NCBI RefSeq assembly: GCF_900107045.1
Contig: NZ_FNON01000012.1
Coordinates: 124,001-188,000, forward strand
Reading direction: 5' to 3'
Length of the DNA: 64,000 bases
DNA from: Amycolatopsis xylanica
GTDB taxonomy: Bacteria > Actinomycetota > Actinomycetes > Mycobacteriales > Pseudonocardiaceae
Below are positions 1 through 10,436 of the stretch, one piece after another (position 1 is the stretch's first letter; every line of letters begins with the position of its first letter). The notes below the pieces were generated by a model, which had not been told where the DNA came from, did not search any database, and worked only from the letters and a program-made list of their open reading frames with translations. Both the position numbers and the translations under genes were made by a program.

Positions 1-2
1 AG

Positions 3-1916
3 CAGACGCTCGACCTGCTGCGCCGCGTCTCGCCAGCCTCGGTGACGAACAAGATCACCGTGCCGACGCTGCTCGTCCAGGGTGAGAGCGACACGTTGTT
101 CGGGCTCGACCAGTCCGACGCCACCGCGCGGCAGATCACCGCGGCGGGCGGCAAGGTCAAGACCATCTGGTACACCGGCGGGCACGACGGCGGCAAGCCC
201 GGCCCGCAGCTGCGCGGCAAGATCGCCGACTTCCTCAAGTTCCATCTGACCGGCGAGGGCGCCGACCCCGGCACCAATTTCAGCTACGACGTCCAAGGCA
301 CCTTGCGCGCCAACGGAACCCCGTCGGTCCGCACGGTGGTCGCGCCGGCCTACCCGGCGACGGCCGAGCGCAGGCAGATCGCGCTCACCGGCCCGGAGCA
401 GCCGATCGTGCACCCGGCTGGCGGCAACCCCGCGTCGGTCAGCGGGCTACCGGGGTTGAACAGCCTGTCGAGCAGTTCTTCCCGCGTGGCCGGGATGTTC
501 GGCATCGACCCGCCGGGGCAGGCGGCGCAGTTCACGTCGGCGCCGATGGAGTCGCAGCTGCTCATCACGGGCGGTTCGACCGTCAAGCTCCGCGTCAACG
601 GCCCGCCCGGCGAGGCCGTGCTGTTCGCCAAGCTGTACGACGTCACGGCGGACGGCCAGCGGACCTTGCCAGCCAACGCGATCTCCGCGTTCCGCGTGCC
701 GTCACTGCCCGGCGAGGTGACCGTGACGCTGCCCGGCATCGTCCGGCCGATCGAGCCGGGGCACACCCTGCGGCTGGTCGTCAGCACCACCGACCAGGCG
801 TATCTGTCCCCCGACGCGCCGTCCGTGTACCAGGTTTCGCTGGCGCCGGGCTCGACGCTGGGCGTGCCGGTCGTGCCGGGCACGCAGCTCGGCACCGGCT
901 GGCCGACCGGGCAGCTGATCGGCATCGGCTCGACGGTGCTCGCGGCCATCGTCATCGCGGTCATCGCGGCGATCCGGCGCAAGCGCTCGCACGACATCGA
1001 CCCCGAGCTGGCCACGACACCGCTGGTCATCGAGGGACTGACGAAGTCCTACCCCGGCGGGCTGACCGCGGTGAAGGATCTCTCGTTCCGCGTCGAGCCC
1101 GGCATGGTGCTCGGCCTGCTGGGGCCGAACGGCGCTGGCAAGACCACCACGCTGCGGATGCTGATGGGCCTGATCACCCCGACCGAGGGCTCGATCAGGG
1201 TGTTCGGTCACAAGATCGCGCCCGGCGCGCCGGTGCTGTCCCGCATCGGGTCCTTTGTGGAGGGTTCCGGCTTCCTGCCACACCTGTCCGGGCACTCGAA
1301 CCTGGAGCTGTACTGGGCGGCCACCGGCCGTCCGCCGGAGAAGGCGCACTTCACCGAGGCGCTGGAGATCGCCGGGCTGGGCAGCGCCGTGCACCGCAAG
1401 GTCCGCACGTACAGCCAGGGCATGCGGCAGCGGCTCGCCATCGCGCAGGCGATGCTCGGCCTGCCGGAGCTCATGGTGCTCGACGAACCGACCAACGGGC
1501 TCGACCCGCCACAGATCCACCAGATGCGCGAGGTGCTGCAGCGCTACGCCGCGACCGGGCGCACCGTGGTGGTCTCGAGCCACCTGCTGGCCGAGGTCGA
1601 GCAGACCTGTTCGCACGTGGTCGTCATGCACCGCGGGCAGCTGGTCGCCTCCGGCGAGGTCGGCGACATCACCGCGGCGGGCGGCGAGGCCAGTTTCCGC
1701 GTCGACAAGCCGGAAACCGCGATGGAGGTACTGCGCGCCGCCGAAGGTGTCACCGACGTCGACGCCGAGGGTCAGGTCGTGCACGCCAACCTCGACGGCA
1801 TGCCGCGCGCCGACGCGGTCGCCGCGCTGGTGCGTGCCGGGGTCGCGGTCGAGCAGGCCGGGCCGCGGCGCCGACTCGAAGACGCGTTCCTTCAGCTGGT
1901 GGGAGACAGCCAGTGA
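3..1916 (+). CDS. alpha/beta-hydrolase fused to ABC transporter ATPase (5' partial)
   Basis: The frame is open to the left edge, so the N-terminus is missing; about 637 residues are visible. The first part is the end of an X-Pro dipeptidyl-peptidase/CocE-like hydrolase: the acid Asp (GESDTLF, near nt 90) and the His (GGHDG, near nt 183) are present, while the nucleophile Ser lies off the window. A beta-rich domain follows, then one membrane helix (nt 912-975) and a basic stretch. From about nt 1020 there is a complete ABC ATPase with Walker A GPNGAGKTT (nt 1122-1148), a YSQGMRQR signature and Walker B LMVLDEPTNGLD. It overlaps its permease by GTGA. Seen: the fusion. Inferred: a surface hydrolase tethered to a cytoplasmic exporter ATPase. 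Confidence 0.85.
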   Translation, partial: QTLDLLRRVSPASVTNKITVPTLLVQGESDTLFGLDQSDATARQITAAGGKVKTIWYTGGHDGGKPGPQLRGKIADFLKFHLTGEGADPGTNFSYDVQGTLRANGTPSVRTVVAPAYPATAERRQIALTGPEQPIVHPAGGNPASVSGLPGLNSLSSSSSRVAGMFGIDPPGQAAQFTSAPMESQLLITGGSTVKLRVNGPPGEAVLFAKLYDVTADGQRTLPANAISAFRVPSLPGEVTVTLPGIVRPIEPGHTLRLVVSTTDQAYLSPDAPSVYQVSLAPGSTLGVPVVPGTQLGTGWPTGQLIGIGSTVLAAIVIAVIAAIRRKRSHDIDPELATTPLVIEGLTKSYPGGLTAVKDLSFRVEPGMVLGLLGPNGAGKTTTLRMLMGLITPTEGSIRVFGHKIAPGAPVLSRIGSFVEGSGFLPHLSGHSNLELYWAATGRPPEKAHFTEALEIAGLGSAVHRKVRTYSQGMRQRLAIAQAMLGLPELMVLDEPTNGLDPPQIHQMREVLQRYAATGRTVVVSSHLLAEVEQTCSHVVVMHRGQLVASGEVGDITAAGGEASFRVDKPETAMEVLRAAEGVTDVDAEGQVVHANLDGMPRADAVAALVRAGVAVEQAGPRRRLEDAFLQLVGDSQ

Positions 1917-2842
1917 GCAACAACAACGGTGTCCACACCGACCCCGCCGCGCTGACCGAGCTGAGCGATGTCGCTTCGCACGAGCACGCGGAGGTCGGCC
2001 CGGACGGCGCCGTCGCGGGCTACCGCGCGGACCGGACGCTTCGCCTGGGTGTCGAGCTCAAGCGGCAGCTGAAACGGCGGCGCACCCAGCTGCTGCTGGG
2101 TTTCGTCGCGCTGCTGCCGTTCATACTGGTGATCGCGTTCGAGATCGGCTCGGCCAACCCGAACCGGCGCAGCGGCGGGTTCGTCGACCTGGCCACGGCC
2201 AGCGCGCCGAACTTCGTGGTGCTCGCGTTGTTCGTGGCGGGCGGGTTCCTGCTGCCGATGATCGTGGCGTTGTTCTTCGGCGACACGATCGCTTCGGAGT
2301 CCTCGTGGTCTTCGCTGAAGTACCTGCTGGCGATGCCGGTGCCCCGGCATCGGCTGCTGCGGCAGAAGGCGATCGTCTCGGGGCTGCTGTCGATCGCGGC
2401 GCTGGTGCTGCTGCCGCTGGTTTCGCTGGCCGTCGGCGTGATCTGGTACGGCGCAGGCGACGCGATCAGCCCGACCGGTGACTCGGTGACGTTCTCGCAG
2501 AGCCTGCTGGCGATGGTGTTCGCGACGCTGTACATCATCATCCAGCTGGCCTGGGTGGCCGGGCTGGCGCTGTTCCTGAGCGTTTCCACGGACGCGCCGC
2601 TGGGCGCGGTCGGTGGCGCGGTGATCGTCGCGATCGTTTCGCAGATCCTCGACCAGATCACCGCGCTGGAAGGATTGCGCGATTATTTGCCGACGCATTT
2701 CGGGTACGCGTGGATCGATTTGATCTCGACCGATATCGACTGGACGCAAATGGTCAACGGGATATTGTCGGCGGTCATCTACGGGACCGTGTTCTTCCTG
2801 CTGGCCGCGCGCCGCTTCGCCACCAAGGACGTGACGAGCTGA
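1913..2842 (+). CDS. ABC transporter permease
   Basis: A 309-residue ABC-2-type permease. After a hydrophilic N-terminus of about 55 residues (ELKRQLKRRRTQ) come about six hydrophobic segments, the first at LLLGFVALLPFILVIAFEI and the last at VIYGTVFFLLAARRF. The GTG start overlaps the TGA of the upstream ATPase fusion (GTGA), so translation is probably coupled and the two form one exporter. The substrate cannot be told from sequence. A strong hairpin terminator follows the stop codon directly. Confidence 0.88.
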   Translation: MSNNNGVHTDPAALTELSDVASHEHAEVGPDGAVAGYRADRTLRLGVELKRQLKRRRTQLLLGFVALLPFILVIAFEIGSANPNRRSGGFVDLATASAPNFVVLALFVAGGFLLPMIVALFFGDTIASESSWSSLKYLLAMPVPRHRLLRQKAIVSGLLSIAALVLLPLVSLAVGVIWYGAGDAISPTGDSVTFSQSLLAMVFATLYIIIQLAWVAGLALFLSVSTDAPLGAVGGAVIVAIVSQILDQITALEGLRDYLPTHFGYAWIDLISTDIDWTQMVNGILSAVIYGTVFFLLAARRFATKDVTS

Positions 2843-2844
2843 AC

Positions 2845-2883
2845 CCCGGTGCGGCCGCGGGGTTTTCTCGCGGCCGCACCGGG
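2845..2883. terminator. bidirectional hairpin terminator
   Basis: CCCGGTGCGGCCGC and its exact complement GCGGCCGCACCGGG flank a loop containing GGGGTTTTCT. It lies 2 nt after the permease stop and 7 nt from the stop of the convergent small secreted protein gene, so it probably serves both. Confidence 0.75.
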
Positions 2884-2890
2884 AAATCAC

Positions 2891-3178
2891 TTAGCCGGCA
2901 TCGCAGAGCTGCCCGATGTACCAGGCGTTGATGGCGAGCGGCTTGAGCTTGTGGTCACCTGGCCGGACACACATCCGGTAGTCGCCCACGAGGTACTGGT
3001 GGACATTGATGACCACATCGGTGCGCGGCGGCGCATCGCAGTGGCCGTACCACGGGCCGTCGGCTTCCATGTGGAAACCGCAAATGAGCTGATTCGTGCT
3101 CGCCGACGCGGCAGAACCGGCTCCGACCATCGCCGTGGCCGCGATCGCGCCCACCATCAATCCACGGAACAATTTCAT
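2891..3178 (-). CDS. small secreted protein, DUF6355-like
   Basis: A 95-residue protein with a clear Sec signal peptide (MKLFRGLMVGAIAATAMVG, predicted cut after ASA), leaving a mature domain of about 67 residues with four cysteines (CGF, HCD, MCV, LCD) that could form two disulphides. The pattern of CGF, an aromatic YGHC and a central VVINVH resembles the DUF6355 family of small secreted actinobacterial proteins; this is recognition from memory, not a search. It is monocistronic, convergent with the ABC exporter, and upstream carries a GGGGGTAG-type purine-rich sequence before the ATG. Function unknown. Confidence 0.75.
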   Translation of the reverse strand: MKLFRGLMVGAIAATAMVGAGSAASASTNQLICGFHMEADGPWYGHCDAPPRTDVVINVHQYLVGDYRMCVRPGDHKLKPLAINAWYIGQLCDAG

Positions 3179-3326
3179 TGCTACTACCCCCAGTAGTAAG
3201 CACGCCGTTCCTGGCGTGACATATCCAGGTTAGAACCGTCCGCGAACTGATCGCCATGGTCCGATCGGGTCACGCTTGTCAAATCGGCGTCAAGCCGATC
3301 CCGGCCGCACGGCGTAATCTGAGCCG

Positions 3327-4079
3327 GTGATCCATACCGAAATCACCGGCGAGGTGGCGGTACTGCGCCTGCGGCACGGCAAGGCGAACACCATCGACAC
3401 CGAGCTCTGCCGCGAGCTGGCCGACACGCTGGCCGAGGTCGAGCGGGGTGGTCAGCGCGCGGTCGTGCTGACCGGCGCCGGCGAGATGTTCTCGGCGGGC
3501 GTCGACCTGCTGCGCCTGCACGACGGCGGGCCGCGCTACATCACGGAGTTTCTCCCCGCGTTGTCGGACGCGTTCCTCGCGCTGTACGGGTTCCCACGCC
3601 CGGTGATCGCGGCCGTCAACGGGCACGCCATCGCGGGCGGCGCGGTGCTGGCCGCGGCCTGCGACCGGCGCGTGCTCAACGCCGCGCACGGCCGGATCGG
3701 GGTCACCGAGCTGCTCGTCGGCGTGCCGTTCCCGTTGTCGGCCATGGAGATCCTGCGCAGCGCGTTCGGCACGAGCGCGCTGTCCGAGCTGACATTGCTC
3801 GGCGAGACCTACGGGGGCGAGCACGCGCTGGCACGCGGGCTGGCCGACGAACTCGCCGAACCCGAGGAAGTCCTGCCGCGCGCGCTCGAACTGGCACATC
3901 AGCTCGCCACCATCCCGCCGAAGACGTTCGCGCACACCAAAGCGCAGATCCACCGGCCGTTCCACGAACGCATCGCCGAACACCGCACCGGCGACGACGC
4001 GCATGTCGAACAGCTGTGGTCGTCGCCGGAGTCACTGACGGCGATCAAGTCCTATGTAGACAAAGTGCTACGGCATTAG
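3327..4079 (+). CDS. enoyl-CoA hydratase/isomerase family protein
   Basis: A 250-residue crotonase-fold protein acting on acyl-CoA thioesters. The first oxyanion-hole segment (GEMFSAGVDLL) and the second (NGHAIAGGAVLAAACDRR) are clear, and a Glu sits in RIGVTELLVGVPFP where a catalytic acid is expected. The C-terminus is short, as in single-domain crotonases. The GTG start has no Shine-Dalgarno, but TAATCT lies 6 nt upstream, which fits a leaderless mRNA. The 3' end overlaps the convergent LLM oxidoreductase gene by 12 bp. The exact substrate is unknown. Confidence 0.88.
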   Translation: MIHTEITGEVAVLRLRHGKANTIDTELCRELADTLAEVERGGQRAVVLTGAGEMFSAGVDLLRLHDGGPRYITEFLPALSDAFLALYGFPRPVIAAVNGHAIAGGAVLAAACDRRVLNAAHGRIGVTELLVGVPFPLSAMEILRSAFGTSALSELTLLGETYGGEHALARGLADELAEPEEVLPRALELAHQLATIPPKTFAHTKAQIHRPFHERIAEHRTGDDAHVEQLWSSPESLTAIKSYVDKVLRH

Positions 4080-5093
4080 CTCCAACGCGCGGCCCAGTGT
4101 GGTGATGCGGTCTTCGAGCGTTTCGCCAGCCGGATACAGCCGGACGGTATTGACACCGGCATCCTGCCAGGCACGCAAACGCTTCCGTACCATGGTTTCG
4201 GTGCCGATCAACGTCGTCGCGAGCACCATCTCGTCCGGCACCGCGGCGGCGGCCTCGTCGCGGCGGCCGTCGACCCAGAGCTGTCGCACGCGGTCGGCGA
4301 CCTCCGCGAAACCGAGCCTGGCGTAGGCGTCGTTGTAGAAGTTCTTGCCGGCGGAACCCATGCCGCCCAAGCTGAACGCGAGCCCCGGCTTGCGCTGGGC
4401 GACCATTTCTTCGACGTTGTCCCCGAACGCGACTTCGGCGCCCTGGCAGATGTCGATGCCGCTCATCTCGCGGCCCGCGCTCGCGGCGCCCTCCGCGAGA
4501 GGGTCGAGATACGCGCTAGCCGCCTCGGGCACGAAGCTGGTGCCGAGCCAGCCGTCGGCGACGGCGCCGGTCAGCTTGAGCATCGCGGGCGAAAGCGTCG
4601 CGAGGTAGATCGGGATGTCCGGGTTCGGCGGCTGGTTGAGCCGGATCGCCTTGCCGTCACCGCCGGGCAGCGGCAGCTCGAAATGCTTGCCCGCGTACGT
4701 GACGCGGCCGTCGGCGAAGACCTGCCGGATGATCTCGACCGTCTCGCGCGTGCGGCCGAGCGGATGCGCGAACGGCGTGCCGTGCAGGCCTTCGATCACC
4801 TGCGGGCCGGACGCGCCGAGGCCGAGCAGGAACCGGCCCTCGGTCATCCTGGCGAGGGTGAGCGCGGTCATCGCGACGAGCACCGGCGAGCGGCTGCCGA
4901 TCTGGAGCACGCCGGAGCCGAGCAGCATCCGCTCGGTCTTCGCGGCGAGATAGCCGAGCGGGGACGCCGCGTCGCAGCCCCACGCCTCGGCCACCCAGCA
5001 GAGGTCGACGCCCATGCGCTCGGCCTCGACCACGTAGTCGACCAACTCTCGCCAGGGCGCGGCTTCGGCGCTGAGCTGGATGGCGACGCGCAT
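4068..5093 (-). CDS. LLM class F420-dependent oxidoreductase
   Basis: A 341-residue TIM-barrel protein of the luciferase-like monooxygenase class, starting MRVAIQLSAEAAPWRELVDY. The pattern CWVAEAWGCDAASPLGYLAAKT, LGSGVLQIGSRSPVLVAMTA and FLLGLGASGPQVIEG is typical of the F420-dependent subgroup of actinobacteria. A longer in-frame reading upstream runs antisense and in a different frame to other genes and is rejected. The start overlaps the SRPBCC stop by one base (TGATG), so the two are cotranscribed. Probably a hydride-transfer enzyme on an unknown substrate. Confidence 0.9.
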   Translation of the reverse strand: MRVAIQLSAEAAPWRELVDYVVEAERMGVDLCWVAEAWGCDAASPLGYLAAKTERMLLGSGVLQIGSRSPVLVAMTALTLARMTEGRFLLGLGASGPQVIEGLHGTPFAHPLGRTRETVEIIRQVFADGRVTYAGKHFELPLPGGDGKAIRLNQPPNPDIPIYLATLSPAMLKLTGAVADGWLGTSFVPEAASAYLDPLAEGAASAGREMSGIDICQGAEVAFGDNVEEMVAQRKPGLAFSLGGMGSAGKNFYNDAYARLGFAEVADRVRQLWVDGRRDEAAAAVPDEMVLATTLIGTETMVRKRLRAWQDAGVNTVRLYPAGETLEDRITTLGRALELMP

Positions 5094-5578
5094 CAGCCTT
5101 CCGCCAGCTTCTTGATGCCCTCGACGGTCGCGAGCATGTTGCCGCGGAACTCCTCGAGCCGTTTCGCCACGATCCGTTCTTCCTTGTCCGGCATCGCATC
5201 GATGGCGAAGCTGAGTCCCGACCGGGCGGGGCCCATCCGCGCCCATTGTTTGAGCAGCGTGCCTTCCCCATCGGGCGCGAGCTCGAAGCGCCACGACGAG
5301 GACGGCTGCTCGCCGATCCGGACATCCCACGCGAACAGCCGCTCCGGCTCGTAGGCGACGACCACGCAGGGCGTTTCCCACTGGCCGATCGCCGGATGCT
5401 CGTTGCGGCCGACGAATTTCGCGCCGAGCGCCGGGCCGCCATCGACCCAGCTCGCGCCCTGGAACTCCTTGGAGAACCTGGCGGGAAGGTCGATGTCGGT
5501 CAGCCAGCGCCAGACCTCCGCCGGTGGTGCGGCGACGTGAATTTCCACCTCGACGGTGGGACAGTCCGCGTACTTCAT
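5093..5578 (-). CDS. SRPBCC family protein
   Basis: A 161-residue START/polyketide-cyclase-fold protein: N-terminal beta strand VEVEIHVAAPPAEVWRWLTD, a central sheet (GAKFVGRNEH, ETPCVVVAYEPERLFAWDV) and a long C-terminal helix (KRLEEFRGNMLATVEGIKKL). Such proteins bind hydrophobic ligands in a cavity. It is the first gene of a two-gene operon with the LLM oxidoreductase, so it may bind or process the same substrate. No Shine-Dalgarno is visible; TACGTT lies 7 nt upstream of the ATG, consistent with a leaderless transcript. Confidence 0.87.
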   Translation of the reverse strand: MKYADCPTVEVEIHVAAPPAEVWRWLTDIDLPARFSKEFQGASWVDGGPALGAKFVGRNEHPAIGQWETPCVVVAYEPERLFAWDVRIGEQPSSSWRFELAPDGEGTLLKQWARMGPARSGLSFAIDAMPDKEERIVAKRLEEFRGNMLATVEGIKKLAEG

Positions 5579-5708
5579 AGCCCCGAACGTACCGCGTGCC
5601 GGTCATCGGGAAGGGCCCTTTGTTCGCGTCTTTAGGCGGTTGTCGAGCCGAAGTGGGTCTGTGAATATCCGACGGATGCCCACGATCGGGTGATCTCGCA
5701 AAGGAGTG

Positions 5709-7115
5709 ATGGTGGTCAAGAAACTCACGACGCTGCTCGCCGCATTGGCGGCAGCGGTCACCCTCGCGCCGGCGGCGACCGCCGCGCCCGCGCCGGGTGA
5801 CATCGCGGAGGCACTCAAGCACATCCCGGGATTGACCGTCGTGTCGGAGGACCCCGCACCCGCCGGCTTCCGGTTCTTCCATCTGACCTTCACGCAGCCC
5901 GCGGACCACCGCGACCCGCGTGCGGGCACCTTCGAGCAGCGGTACACGCTGCTGCACCGCGACTTCGCCGCGCCGACCGTCGCGTACACCTCCGGCTACA
6001 ACATGAACGACAGGGCGTCGCGTTCCGAGGTGACGCAGATCGTCAACGGCAACCAGCTTTCCATGGAGTACCGGTACTTCTCGCCGTCACGCCCGGCCAA
6101 GACGGATTGGGCGAAGCAGCTCACGATCTGGCAGGCGGCGGCCGACGAGCACCGCGCCGTCCAGGCGCTGAAGGCCATCTACCCCGGCAAATGGCTCGCG
6201 ACCGGCGCCAGCAAGGGTGGCATGACCGCCACCTACTATCGCCGCTTCTTCCCGCACGACGTCGACGGCACGGTTCCTTACGTCGCACCGAACGACGTGA
6301 TCAACGAGCACGACTCCTACAACAGGTTCCTGGCCCGCGTCGGCAACGACCCCGCCTGCCGCGCGGCGTTGAAGGCCGTCCAGCGCGACGTGCTCAAGCG
6401 CCGCGACGAGTTCGGCGCGCTCGCCGCCCGCGAAGCCGCGGAGAAGAAGTACACCTTCACCACGGTCGGCTCGATCGACATCGCGATCGAGCTGACGGTC
6501 ATCGACTCGTACTGGGCGTTCTGGCAGTACCAAAAGCAGGCCGACTGCGCGACGGTCCCGGCGGCGGGCTCCCCCGCCCAGGTGATCTACGACTGGTACG
6601 ACCGCGTGGAAAGCCTCGTCACGTACGCCGACCAGGCGCTCGAGGGCTACGTGCCGTACTACTACCAGGCCTCCGTCCAGCTCGGCAGTCCCGAGTCGTA
6701 CGACAGTTACCTGCAGGACCTGATCCGCTACCCCGGCAAGAACGTCTCGTCGACCTTCGTGCCGAAGTCGATCAAAATGCCACCGTTCGACCACTTCGCC
6801 ATGCCGGACATCGACTTCTGGGTCCGCACCCAGGGCGACCAGCTGCTCTACATCTACGGCGAGAACGACCCTTGGGGCGCCGAGCGTTTCGCGCCGTCAC
6901 GTCACCGCGACACGGCCCTGTACACGGTCCCCGGCGGCAACCACGGCGCCAAGATCGCGCAACTCCCCGCAGCCCAGGCAGCCGACGCGACCGCCATGGT
7001 CCGCCGCTGGGCCGGGCTCCCGCCGGTCGCGGGCGCGCTGACCCAGGCGTCGCCGCCGGCCGGTTTCCCCGATTTCGACGCGGACCCGTTGGTGGTCCAG
7101 AAGCCCCGCCTCTGA
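5709..7115 (+). CDS. secreted S28 family serine peptidase (tripeptidyl aminopeptidase-like)
   Basis: About 468 residues. A Sec signal peptide (KKLTTLLAALAAAVTLAPAATAA) is followed by an alpha/beta-hydrolase domain of the S28/PS-10 type. The nucleophile elbow is GASKGGMT with Ser168; the acid is in ENDPWGAERF and the His in GGNHGAK. It releases short N-terminal peptides outside the cell, by family knowledge. AAGGAG at 5701-5706 supports the ATG at 5709 or the GTG at 5712; a GTG at 5706 lies inside the ribosome site. It is divergent from the SRPBCC gene. Confidence 0.88.
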   Translation: MVVKKLTTLLAALAAAVTLAPAATAAPAPGDIAEALKHIPGLTVVSEDPAPAGFRFFHLTFTQPADHRDPRAGTFEQRYTLLHRDFAAPTVAYTSGYNMNDRASRSEVTQIVNGNQLSMEYRYFSPSRPAKTDWAKQLTIWQAAADEHRAVQALKAIYPGKWLATGASKGGMTATYYRRFFPHDVDGTVPYVAPNDVINEHDSYNRFLARVGNDPACRAALKAVQRDVLKRRDEFGALAAREAAEKKYTFTTVGSIDIAIELTVIDSYWAFWQYQKQADCATVPAAGSPAQVIYDWYDRVESLVTYADQALEGYVPYYYQASVQLGSPESYDSYLQDLIRYPGKNVSSTFVPKSIKMPPFDHFAMPDIDFWVRTQGDQLLYIYGENDPWGAERFAPSRHRDTALYTVPGGNHGAKIAQLPAAQAADATAMVRRWAGLPPVAGALTQASPPAGFPDFDADPLVVQKPRL

Positions 7116-7178
7116 CCTTCGCGGCCGTGCTCTTCGCGGCGTAGGCTGCTCGGCGCCTTGAACCGAAAGGAGCCGAGC

Positions 7179-7562
7179 ATGCCTCGCCCCGTCCACTTCG
7201 AAATCCACGCGACCGATCCCGAGCGTGCGGTCGAGTTCTACACCGCGGTGTTCGGCTGGAAGTTCGAGCGCTGGGGTGACGTGCCGTACTGGGTCATCGA
7301 CACCGGCGAGGGCACCGGCATCAACGGCGGCCTCGTCCCCCGCCAAGGCCCGCCCCCGGCGGCCGACGCGCCCGTCCACGGCATGGTGAACACCATCGCC
7401 GTCGACGACCTCGACGCCGTCATCGCCACGGCCGAGTCCGCGGGCGGCACCGTGGCACTGCCCAAGCAGTACATGCCCACGGTCGGTCACCTCGCGTACT
7501 ACAAGGACCCCGACGGCAACATCTTCGGCATCCTCCAGCCCGACCCGCCCGCTGACGCCTAA
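7179..7562 (+). CDS. VOC family protein (glyoxalase-like)
   Basis: A 127-residue protein with the double beta-alpha-beta-beta-beta fold of the vicinal oxygen chelate superfamily. Starts with HFEIHATDPERAVEFYTAVFGWKFERWG; the second module has TIAVDDLDAVIATAESAGG and ends YKDPDGNIFGI, typical of this family. The ATG at 7179 follows GAAAGGAG at 7165-7172; an upstream in-frame ATG at 7158 lacks a site. It may be a lyase, dioxygenase or resistance protein; the ligand is not predictable. A palindromic terminator follows. Confidence 0.87.
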   Translation: MPRPVHFEIHATDPERAVEFYTAVFGWKFERWGDVPYWVIDTGEGTGINGGLVPRQGPPPAADAPVHGMVNTIAVDDLDAVIATAESAGGTVALPKQYMPTVGHLAYYKDPDGNIFGILQPDPPADA

Positions 7563-7566
7563 CCAG

Positions 7567-7612
7567 GTCGTGAGTGTTTTCGCCGGTTAGAACCGGCCGG
7601 AACACTCACGAC
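7567..7612. repeat. palindrome family A, copy 1 (terminator between convergent genes)
   Basis: Outer arms GTCGTGAGTG/CACTCACGAC and an inner GCCGGTT-AG-AACCGGC. It lies between the stops of the VOC gene and the convergent uvrB. A second copy, in inverse orientation as judged by the central dinucleotide (AG here, CT there), lies at 30266-30309. Confidence 0.8.
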
Positions 7613-7615
7613 CCC

Positions 7616-9772
<2,157 letters not shown>

Positions 9773-9803
9773 GAATCCAGACTACGACGCCCCACCGACA
9801 GTT

Positions 9804-10427
9804 TCAGTCCGCCTGCCGGTAGACGGCCACTTCCACCACGTTCTCGCCGTCGACCCGGAACACCAGCACGCCGTCGAGCGAGTCGTCGCCGAAGCACTCG
9901 ACCAGCACTCGGTCGGGCCCGGTCGCGGTCGCCGAAACCCGGGTGACCTCGGTGAGCAAGGCCAGCACGTCGGGCTCTGCGTCCTCGGGCGGAGCGACGC
10001 AGTAGGCCAGCACGACCTCGCGCGGCGTGCGCGCGGGCGGTGACGCCAGCCCGGCATCCGCGAACAGGCGATTCAGCTGGTCAGCGGCCGAAACCGCACG
10101 CGGGAACCCGGCGAAGGCCGCGGTCTGCAGCACCACCTCGGTGACCTCGCCCGGCGCCAGGCCCGACGCGAGCCCGGTCTTGAGGTGCACGCTCAGCGGC
10201 GGCCCGGCCATGCCCGCCGCGACGATCGCGGCCAGCGTCGCGGCCTCGCGGATCCGCGGGTCGAGCCCTGGCCGCTCGTGGAGGTGGCCGTAGACCGTGC
10301 CGACGGCGAGCTCACCCAGCGCGGGGATCGTACGGAACAACGCGTCGAGCCGCTGCTCACCGCCTTCGACCAGCTCCGCGAAGTTGGCCCGGCCGCGCCG
10401 GTGCAGCTTCTCGACCTCGTCACCCAT
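9804..10427 (-). CDS. carboxymuconolactone decarboxylase-like protein
   Basis: A 207-residue protein. Residues about 30-125 have the CMD/AhpD all-helical fold (RIREAATLAAIVAAGMAG, VHLKTGLASGLAPGEVTEVVLQTAAFAGFPRA), but the redox CxxC of AhpD is absent, so it is more like the decarboxylase branch. The last 70 residues form an extra alpha-beta segment (ATGPDRVLVECFGDDSLDGVL) of unknown origin. It is 10 nt downstream of nothing but close behind DUF5685 and may share its transcript. Substrate unknown. Confidence 0.78.
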   Translation of the reverse strand: MGDEVEKLHRRGRANFAELVEGGEQRLDALFRTIPALGELAVGTVYGHLHERPGLDPRIREAATLAAIVAAGMAGPPLSVHLKTGLASGLAPGEVTEVVLQTAAFAGFPRAVSAADQLNRLFADAGLASPPARTPREVVLAYCVAPPEDAEPDVLALLTEVTRVSATATGPDRVLVECFGDDSLDGVLVFRVDGENVVEVAVYRQAD

Positions 10428-10436
10428 CGCTCCCCC

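Noticed and set aside
4068-5957. A 629-codon leftward reading that would fuse extra sequence to the LLM oxidoreductase
   Set aside because: The upstream part is antisense to the S28 peptidase and out of frame with the real SRPBCC gene; family start is at 5093.
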